From Brevibacillus sp. JNUCC-41 (GTDB lineage Bacteria > Bacillota > Bacilli > Bacillales > DSM-1321), in the NCBI RefSeq assembly GCF_014844095.1, contig NZ_CP062163.1:620001-684000 (forward strand): 64,000 nt of DNA. The letters are read 5' to 3'. The translations under genes and the position numbers were made by a program. Of the stretch, positions 57,361-64,000 are shown one piece after another; within the stretch, counting starts at the first letter, position 1; each line of letters opens with the position of its first letter. The notes under the pieces were generated by a model. It saw only the letters and a list, made by a program, of their open reading frames with translations, searched no databases and had not been told where the DNA came from.

Positions 57361-60300
57361 TTATTGTTCGAAATGCATTGAAGCTGACCTAACTTCTGGA
57401 AGCTTGTGGGTTTGGATAAAACTTCTCCATTCCTCAAAAGACCCTCCTATTTCCTCTGGTTTATATTTCACCAATACGGCTACCAATTTTGCATAACTAC
57501 CTAATAACTTAAAATCTTGCTGAGTGACAATAAGTGACTCATCATTTTTCAAGGTATATAAATATCTATTTAAATTGCTTATTAACACCGGTACTAGTTC
57601 GTCGTCAATTAGTTTTGAATCAATTACCACTATTTCTATTAAAACTTGAATTGCCTCATTTAAATTTTCACCATATCCATACTTCAAAATATGAAGAAGT
57701 TCCTCTTTTATTAGATTGAAATCTTCATCTATTTCTTTTTTATTAATAAAGATTGAATAGTCATATAGAGACATTACTGAATATTTACTTTTCTCTATAT
57801 TTCTATCAGACAAACTCTCAATAGTGTAATTAAGATTGTATTGATGCTCGATACCCATTCTCTCTAATACAGGAATTAAAAGCATTGCTTTCTCAGGCTC
57901 TTTCGCAAAGATTTCAGTTAAGATAGTAAGCGCTCTACTCTTATCTTCTTCTCTTAAATAATCCAAAGGTATTGATCCCCATATATTGTTCTTCATAGCG
58001 ATTATGAGATTTAGTAAAATTTCGTCAATTGGTATCATAGGATGAACATATTCTACATCTCTTAATAAGGCCACTTTTTGGCTGTCCCACCATAGGTAAA
58101 ATTTTTCAAGCCACTGAATATAATATGACTTATCCGGTTTCTTTGTATCATCTAATTCCGTAAGACCTTTGAAAAGATATTGAATCGATCTAAAATACTG
58201 AGTTACCCCATGACCATCGGACATAGACTTATCTCTATAAAATATCGGAATCTCGTCTTTTATAAACACATCCAATTCAGTATTAGGCATTACATCTGTT
58301 CCATCTATAAAGTTATCGATATCTTTCACTATAATAAAATCACTAATTCCCACCCGTTTATCTTTGTCCATTTTTTTTAGTATTTCTCTAAATCTTTCGC
58401 GATAAGAATCGTCTAAACTCTCGGCTAAAGATAAAAAAGACAGTCTTATAAATGCAGCTTCTACAATTGAATAGTCATTATCATTTTCAAGAACATCTAA
58501 TAACCTTTCTAACTGGGATACAGAGACTTTCATTCCTTTAACTTTATCGGTGTAATTGTAAATCACCAAAATTGGTTCAAAAAAAGAATGCTCGTATAAA
58601 TCATTACTTCTATAATTTTGACTTCTTAAATTTAATGCGATAACTTTTTCTACAAATTCTTTCGCTTCATCTGAATTTTTCGCATAGAATATCCGATAAA
58701 TAGTATCTTTTAAAGCCTTTAATGTTGGTATGTCCCAAAATTTAATGGCTTCTATATAATTTATAATTTTATCGTCAATTTCCAATTTGGTTTCGGCATC
58801 AAGAATCATGTATATTCTTGAATAAATCTCTAATGCTATTGAGTTTGGAATTGCAGAATTGGTTCCTTTTAATAAAGAATTCTTAAGAATTTTAATCAAA
58901 ACGGCTTTTTCATTATTGCCCATACTGTATACATATTCTCGGGTAAAAAGATTTTTAATATCTTTTTGGTTTGCTTTTTGTATTCTCTTTATAAGTGAAT
59001 ATTCTGGGTAAAGTACTTGAATATTCTTCAAAGCCATTTCGTGCTGTTCTCCATCAATTACGTATAAATTAAATTCTTCTATGATTTGTATTAAAGCAAA
59101 AGATTCATTAAAAATCGGGTTGAATGAAGTGCCACCTATAAATTTGGTAGAGATCATTTCTTTACCCGGATCAAAAAGAAGTGATTTTTTTGTTCCATAA
59201 CTATAATTAAATTCTTTAATTGACCTTAATAGACTTGTAAATTCTTTTCCTGAATCACAGTACTTCATACTAAGAACCCGTAATCGATCATCATAAGATT
59301 CGACTTTAATCTGACTTAATTTATGGAGTATAATGCTTTCCAAAGAAAGTAGACGATAATCATCCATTTTTATTGCCAATAGGCGTCTCACTGTCTGGAG
59401 GTATTCTTCAAATAAAACTTCTGCTTTATCTGATTGATTTATCCGTGTGTATATACAGGCTTTTCTTATTACCCAATCCAATTCTTGTATGCCAACGTCC
59501 CATAGTTCAAGTGTATCAATTACCTCTTTGATGCTATTTAAATCTAAGTAGAAGAGAATTTTTTCGTAAGTTAACTTATGAGAATCTTCGTCACTTAAGT
59601 TTAGTTTACTAAGAACTTTTTCATACTTCCGAAAAATTTCTAAATCATATTTTAATCTAGCCTCTTTTAGTAGTCTTAAAGCTATTGGAATTAAATCAGT
59701 TTTTTCATTTTTATAATTTTCTACTATAGCATTGAGTCTTTTATATAAAACTGCTTCTAGAGGAATAAGAAACTTATCGTAATACCAAATTAAGTCGTTA
59801 ATTTTATTTATATCTACTTTTCCGACTTTATTTACATCAATTTTCATTAAATAATCCGATGAGCTTCTTACAAATCGTAAGGAGTTTTTCTTCCTAATTT
59901 CATCTGGCATAACAACCCATCCAGGATATGTCTCCCGATTATAACCGTACTCGTCACTAAGAATTCTTGCACCTGGTTTATGTGGCCATTTAATTTTTTC
60001 GATTCTTTTTTTGTACGATAAAAAATCAAATAAATCTTCGAACATCGATTTGTATGGATCGGAATCTTCTTTATATAACTCTTTAAAATCAATTAATGTA
60101 ATTCCTTTTTCTTGTAGTTCATCTTTTTGTGATTCTTCATCATATCCTATCATGTATATTTTGGGCATCTGGTCTTTTAGATTACTTCTAACCCAAGAAG
60201 TCCACTTAGTAAAATTAGGGTCATCGCCAGAGAAACCTATTAAAACGAATGTTGTTTCCATTATTGATTGTTGAACCATATTTACGAAGGGACTAAACTG

Positions 60301-60873
60301 CGCTGGATAATTATCATAGTCATTTTTCGTGAAAATAAACGGTCTGTTTGCTGGAAAACTACCATGAAGTTTCACTATCCGTGGTTGAACAGAGCTTGGT
60401 ATATCATTAATCTCGTATACTACTTGATAGCTGATTTCATAAACATTTCTTTTTGCTCTTTCAAGTAAACTATCATAATTAGTTGTAAAAACATCTGTCC
60501 AAGGCAACCTTAATAAATCAGTATGTAGTGAACCTGGTTCAAAATTGTCATCTGGAATTGCAGCTTTTAACAACTCATCTAGTGCAGATCTTCCGTATTC
60601 ATCCGAATAAATTTGTGCTATATCTAGCACGTCCTTCTTTTCGATTTTATGATGATGTGACAAATCTTTAATCAGTTGAGCTTTTAAATCTCGCCACAAA
60701 GCCATACCCTCAAATGACGGTTCTATCTTTGATGCATTTCTGCTGAATCCTGCACCAACCATTACCGATACTCTACTTTTTGAATCGTTACTCCATAATT
60801 TATCTCTTATTTTCTTTAAATGTGTATACATTTTCAAATCACTTTTATAAAGATCTTCAGGTAATTTTCTCAT
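57361..60873 (-). CDS. SIR2-domain protein with large helical C-terminus, probable anti-phage NADase
   Basis: From ATG 60873 (AAGGTGG upstream) the product has 1,170 residues. The first 230 are a SIR2-like domain: GAGFSR (about 40-45), TTNYDSLLE (130-138), the catalytic His in KLHGS (168-172) and GFSGDDPNF (213-221). The remaining 900 residues are helical, with TPR-like or HEAT-like spacing and no recognised enzyme motif. Stand-alone SIR2 proteins of this size (DSR1/DSR2 type) deplete NAD when a phage protein binds the C-terminal sensor. It is monocistronic between McrBC and an LXG toxin. It lacks a HerA, ThsB or Argonaute partner nearby. Confidence 0.85.
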   Translation of the reverse strand: MRKLPEDLYKSDLKMYTHLKKIRDKLWSNDSKSRVSVMVGAGFSRNASKIEPSFEGMALWRDLKAQLIKDLSHHHKIEKKDVLDIAQIYSDEYGRSALDELLKAAIPDDNFEPGSLHTDLLRLPWTDVFTTNYDSLLERAKRNVYEISYQVVYEINDIPSSVQPRIVKLHGSFPANRPFIFTKNDYDNYPAQFSPFVNMVQQSIMETTFVLIGFSGDDPNFTKWTSWVRSNLKDQMPKIYMIGYDEESQKDELQEKGITLIDFKELYKEDSDPYKSMFEDLFDFLSYKKRIEKIKWPHKPGARILSDEYGYNRETYPGWVVMPDEIRKKNSLRFVRSSSDYLMKIDVNKVGKVDINKINDLIWYYDKFLIPLEAVLYKRLNAIVENYKNEKTDLIPIALRLLKEARLKYDLEIFRKYEKVLSKLNLSDEDSHKLTYEKILFYLDLNSIKEVIDTLELWDVGIQELDWVIRKACIYTRINQSDKAEVLFEEYLQTVRRLLAIKMDDYRLLSLESIILHKLSQIKVESYDDRLRVLSMKYCDSGKEFTSLLRSIKEFNYSYGTKKSLLFDPGKEMISTKFIGGTSFNPIFNESFALIQIIEEFNLYVIDGEQHEMALKNIQVLYPEYSLIKRIQKANQKDIKNLFTREYVYSMGNNEKAVLIKILKNSLLKGTNSAIPNSIALEIYSRIYMILDAETKLEIDDKIINYIEAIKFWDIPTLKALKDTIYRIFYAKNSDEAKEFVEKVIALNLRSQNYRSNDLYEHSFFEPILVIYNYTDKVKGMKVSVSQLERLLDVLENDNDYSIVEAAFIRLSFLSLAESLDDSYRERFREILKKMDKDKRVGISDFIIVKDIDNFIDGTDVMPNTELDVFIKDEIPIFYRDKSMSDGHGVTQYFRSIQYLFKGLTELDDTKKPDKSYYIQWLEKFYLWWDSQKVALLRDVEYVHPMIPIDEILLNLIIAMKNNIWGSIPLDYLREEDKSRALTILTEIFAKEPEKAMLLIPVLERMGIEHQYNLNYTIESLSDRNIEKSKYSVMSLYDYSIFINKKEIDEDFNLIKEELLHILKYGYGENLNEAIQVLIEIVVIDSKLIDDELVPVLISNLNRYLYTLKNDESLIVTQQDFKLLGSYAKLVAVLVKYKPEEIGGSFEEWRSFIQTHKLPEVRSASMHFEQ

Positions 60874-60943
60874 ATGTCCACCTTTCCAATCGTTCATTAT
60901 AAATTATACATCTTTTAAAAAACATGGTAACTAAAAGTGTAAG

Positions 60944-61060
60944 TTATCTACTCATTAATTCAGCTATAGTTTCTTCTATAATCCGATCATCTATATTTTC
61001 GAACCTTGCAGAATGAGTTAAAGAAAGACCAAAATAGTCATCATAAAAGAAAACAAAAAC
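60944..61060 (-). pseudogene. C-terminal remnant, possibly of an immunity gene
   Basis: The minus strand reads GVFVFFYDDYFGLSLTHSAR, then FENIDDRIIEETIAELMSR and stops. It begins inside the T-run of the preceding terminator, so the body of the gene is gone. Polymorphic-toxin loci often keep such orphan immunity tails (inference). Confidence 0.4.
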
Positions 61061-61083
61061 ACCTGTTGCCTAAAAGGCAATCA
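61050..61083 (-). terminator. Terminator of the LXG toxin-ankyrin operon
   Basis: On the minus strand CACTTGATTGCC and GGCAACAGGTG pair around TTTTA, followed by a T-rich run. Confidence 0.75.
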
Positions 61084-61189
61084 AGTGCTTTATGGTTAGC
61101 TATTTAAAGTAGTCTATTACTAATTACATCTTTAAACTAACGAACCTGTTAATTTCGTAATTTTCAGGCTTATTCCCTGTAACACTTTT

Positions 61190-61699
61190 TTATTCTTTTT
61201 CATCCATCTTCTGCTTTAAATATTCAGCAATTTCTGTTTGCCCAAATTCTCTAGCATATTCATATGCATCCATATTCTTAATATTCTCTCCCGTATATCT
61301 AATTGAAATATCTATTCCTTTTTCAACTAGAAACTCCACAACTTCTTTATGCCCACCATAAATCGCTCCAAATAATGGATTTCTTTTTGCTAAGCTTACA
61401 TCTAATTCTGCGCCTGCCTCTATTAAATACTTTACTATCTCCAAATGCCCCGTTCCTGCAGCCAATCTTAGAGGAGAAGCATCAAATATATCACCTTTTG
61501 TATTAACATCGATTCCTTTATGGATCAGATATTCTACTATTCCAAAATGTCCTTTCTTTGCTGCAACATGTAACCACGTACCAAATGGTGTCATTGTATG
61601 TAAAGATTCTGGATTATCGTCTATTAAACGCTTTACTTCATTAATTTCACCAAGCTTAATAGCATTTCTTATAGTTTTATTTAGACTTTTTTCATCCAT
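61190..61699 (-). CDS. Ankyrin-repeat protein, probable immunity to the LXG toxin
   Basis: This 169-residue protein has about four ankyrin repeats (TPFGTWLHVAAKKGHFGIVE, DASPLRLAAGTGHLEIVKYL and two more). It follows the toxin gene by 22 bases in the same direction, the usual place of the immunity gene, and ankyrin proteins are a known immunity type for nuclease toxins. No signal peptide, so cytoplasmic as required to block an incoming nuclease. Confidence 0.8.
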   Translation of the reverse strand: MDEKSLNKTIRNAIKLGEINEVKRLIDDNPESLHTMTPFGTWLHVAAKKGHFGIVEYLIHKGIDVNTKGDIFDASPLRLAAGTGHLEIVKYLIEAGAELDVSLAKRNPLFGAIYGGHKEVVEFLVEKGIDISIRYTGENIKNMDAYEYAREFGQTEIAEYLKQKMDEKE

Positions 61700-61721
61700 A
61701 ACATTACCTCCTGTATTTCTT

Positions 61722-63590
61722 CTATCTTGTACTAGCTATGTCTCCTAAATCTTCAAGAGCTTCAACAATATCATCAAAGTCACCATCCATTGCTTCAACA
61801 GCCCTTAACCTGTTCACTACTTCCTCTAAAGCATCAATACTATGTTGTCCTATTACGGCATTTGGCGCCCAAACAAGATTTTCTTGTCCAATTATTGGAT
61901 CAACCCCATACCTTCTTAATATTTCCTGACCTTCTCGAACCAGTTCTTGCTGCGCCTGGCCTAGACCTTTTTTAAATAGAATATGATGTGCATGAGGATT
62001 TATCATAGCAGTAGGTGGGTCACCTATTAATCCTCGAAGATATTTACCAAAATCAATTTTAATTAATACATCATTATATTCTTTAGTAATACCTAAATCA
62101 GACATCTTTTTACTAATCTCAGAAAGTTCATCTACACTAAAAGTATTATTTTGAATAGCATTTTTAAGCTTATTCATCTTAGTGGCATTAACATTACCGG
62201 CTTCGCCTATACCATCAAGATAATCACTTACAGATTTAACCCTACCACTAACCTCAGACTCCACTTTCGCCATAGAAATTAACTGATCCCTCAACCCCAC
62301 ACCATTAACCACATTATAAGGTACTCCACCTGCCAACGACAGTTGGTTTTTAGGATTGTATGGCAATAGGTTAGGGATGGAGACTAGTTCTTTTGCTTTC
62401 GTTGCACCTTTTACTGCAGCCGCTTTTGTAGTCGCTACCCCAGTCTTCGTTACGGCTCCTGCGCCTTTTGTTCCGACTACTGAGGTGGCGACTGTTCCGA
62501 GGGCATAGGTTACCCAATGAGCCCGCGAGTAGGCATCGCCATTTACCATATCCCGTTCATATGAGTCGGAGATGGATTTGGAAATATATTTATAGGTTTT
62601 TATCGGGTGCATGATTGAATTGGCTACACCTTCAACCGTTTCTCCAGGATTTGTGACAAAGTCCCAAACTCCGGTCACAAAGTCTTTCCCTACATCATAC
62701 AGGCCTACGCCGATTCCTTTTGCAATGTCTGCGGTTTGCTTAGCCGCTTCTAGCTGCATGACATATTGCTGCTGGGTGGGCGCTAAGTTTTCGTACCCGA
62801 TCTTTTTGGCGATTTTGAGGAACTCATCTGGATCATTTACATGATCGAGTTGTGCCTTCAAGTCTCTGATCCGGCGATTCTCCGCTTCCTCTTTCTTAAC
62901 CTTCAGATATTGTGCGGTCTCTTTTTTCCTAACTTCCAGGTTTTTATAGGCTTCACTATTTTTATAAGCTATTGCATTAAAATAGAGAGGGGATACTACG
63001 CCTTCTCTTGTACTGGATACTTTCAATTGCTCCATGAGTGCCGCCACTGCCGCTTGGTCCGCTTCGGATTTAGCATATTCAGCCGTCCACTTATGATCGA
63101 TTTCGTTTACTTTGTCTATCGTTTCGGTCCGTTTCCTTTCAGCTTTCTCCATGTTCTCAAAGAACGCATCATCGGAAAAGGGCTCTAACTGAATGATATC
63201 ATCAATTCCAGCCAATATTCTTTTCAGATCATTTTTTTGGGCTGTGACCATTTCCTTGGAATTTCGACTGGCATTTGTCAGCTCTTCCTCTAAAAAAGGG
63301 ACCGTAACCACGGTTTCACTCAGGTTCGCCTCGATTGTATCTCCTTGAATTCCACTTAAAAAGGCAACATGCCGATTAATCAGACGCAGCCAAGAATCCA
63401 CGACATCGATCTGTGCTTTGTAAAATCCTTTGATTGCCTCTGCACCTTGCCCCTGCAGCTCATCATCCAAATGAACGATACTCTCAAATCCTTTTTTTAA
63501 TTCCGTGAGCTGTTCTTTCAGATCCTTATATTGTCCGACACGCGTTTGCATGGCAGATACTAGTGTTTGAGATTCGTAAATCATCGACAT
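61722..63590 (-). CDS. LXG-domain polymorphic toxin with AHH-type nuclease C-terminus
   Basis: From ATG 63590 (AAAGGA upstream) the 622-residue protein opens MSMIYESQTLVSAMQTRVGQ. An N-terminal LXG domain of about 200 residues targets it to the type VII (ESX/Yuk) secretion system. A coiled middle (NRRIRDLKAQLDHVNDPDEF) and an Ala/Gly/Thr-rich pretoxin region follow. The C-terminal HNH/AHH nuclease has AHAHHILFKKG about 95 residues from the end and later GQENLVWAPNAVIGQHSI. It probably kills competitors on contact by cutting DNA. The usual small LXG chaperone genes are not seen upstream before the window ends. Confidence 0.88.
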   Translation of the reverse strand: MSMIYESQTLVSAMQTRVGQYKDLKEQLTELKKGFESIVHLDDELQGQGAEAIKGFYKAQIDVVDSWLRLINRHVAFLSGIQGDTIEANLSETVVTVPFLEEELTNASRNSKEMVTAQKNDLKRILAGIDDIIQLEPFSDDAFFENMEKAERKRTETIDKVNEIDHKWTAEYAKSEADQAAVAALMEQLKVSSTREGVVSPLYFNAIAYKNSEAYKNLEVRKKETAQYLKVKKEEAENRRIRDLKAQLDHVNDPDEFLKIAKKIGYENLAPTQQQYVMQLEAAKQTADIAKGIGVGLYDVGKDFVTGVWDFVTNPGETVEGVANSIMHPIKTYKYISKSISDSYERDMVNGDAYSRAHWVTYALGTVATSVVGTKGAGAVTKTGVATTKAAAVKGATKAKELVSIPNLLPYNPKNQLSLAGGVPYNVVNGVGLRDQLISMAKVESEVSGRVKSVSDYLDGIGEAGNVNATKMNKLKNAIQNNTFSVDELSEISKKMSDLGITKEYNDVLIKIDFGKYLRGLIGDPPTAMINPHAHHILFKKGLGQAQQELVREGQEILRRYGVDPIIGQENLVWAPNAVIGQHSIDALEEVVNRLRAVEAMDGDFDDIVEALEDLGDIASTR

Positions 63591-64000
63591 AATGGAAAGT
63601 CCTTTCAACTTCTGTTTCTTATAACTAGATTTCATTTGTATGTAATAATTCTATTTATTGTTAAATTGTGGATTAAATATATTTTAGAAGAGTTTCTATA
63701 TTTATTCAAGAATTGAAGGGGAATTCACTAAACAATTGTTTTATCGAAATCAATAGGTTCATTCTTACCAATGTGAATGATTGATGCAAGTTCCTACACG
63801 ACAGGTGAAAAGACGCGCTGACCAAAAGAAAAACTGGGTGATTAAAAGCCGGTTTTATAATAAAAAGACCCAAAACCAACAAGGTTATGAGCTCTTAACC
63901 TAAGCCTAAAACAATTATTTACACTTTATATTTAATGAGATTAATTAAAAATTAGATCCAATAGTAACGTGATGAGATTGTGGATAATTAACACCCATTA
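63591..64000. other. Terminal gap upstream of the LXG gene
   Basis: No gene seen. AT-rich leader and promoter region of the toxin gene; no convincing frame for the small LXG-associated proteins normally found here. Confidence 0.55.

Overview
The window looks like chromosomal DNA of an aerobic, endospore-forming Bacillaceae. Several genes point that way: an H-type small acid-soluble spore protein, a CsgA-type spore protein, a YjcZ-type peptide, GsiB-like KGG-repeat proteins behind sigma-B-type promoters, and AGGAGG-type ribosome binding sites throughout. Peribacillus or a close relative is a plausible guess, but it is an inference from gene content only. No rRNA, tRNA or CRISPR array was found.

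Bases 1-12 kb hold a LacI-type regulator end, a HAD phosphatase, a CwlK-like peptidase, and a complete ketone-body/3-hydroxybutyrate locus. The locus has a GntP-type permease, both CoA-transferase subunits, thiolase, 3-hydroxyacyl-CoA dehydrogenase, 3-hydroxybutyrate dehydrogenase and a PAS/sigma-54 activator. Two very good -24/-12 promoters and a palindromic upstream site suggest the activator switches on the two minus-strand operons together. Bases 12-18 kb are patchier: a decayed membrane gene, an IS3-type remnant, a miniature glutaredoxin, a frameshifted bacteriocin-like precursor with a thioredoxin-like accessory gene, and two probable spore-surface proteins. One of these is a 21-unit Cys/His/Lys repeat protein.

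Bases 18-42 kb are mostly ordinary Bacillus core and accessory genes: regulators, spore proteins, DacF, an acyltransferase, YvrJ/DUF2922/DUF1659, a ZIP transporter and an L,D-transpeptidase. This part also has a guanine-type purine riboswitch in front of a lipoprotein nucleosidase, and copies of a dispersed GC-rich intergenic repeat. Bases 38-44 kb form a second sigma-54 locus: a sodium:solute symporter with a tiny partner protein, a PAS/AAA+ activator and a large FMN/FAD/Fe-S oxidoreductase.

From 44 kb the sequence becomes AT-rich and accessory. A three-gene cassette (secreted protein, membrane-anchored subtilase, small membrane protein) lies between the intact oxidoreductase and a second, decayed copy of that gene's 3' end and terminator. 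Next come a Nudix hydrolase convergent with a SauUSI-like PLD/helicase/DUF3427 enzyme, then McrBC, a broken uracil-DNA-glycosylase-like gene, a 1,170-residue SIR2-domain protein, and an LXG polymorphic toxin with an ankyrin-repeat partner. A 42-bp fragment matching the conserved C-terminus of an RlmCD-type rRNA methyltransferase sits at the left edge of the McrBC/SIR2/LXG block. It may mark an integration site. Several genes are interrupted at homopolymers; these may be real decay, programmed slippage or assembly error and should be checked against reads.
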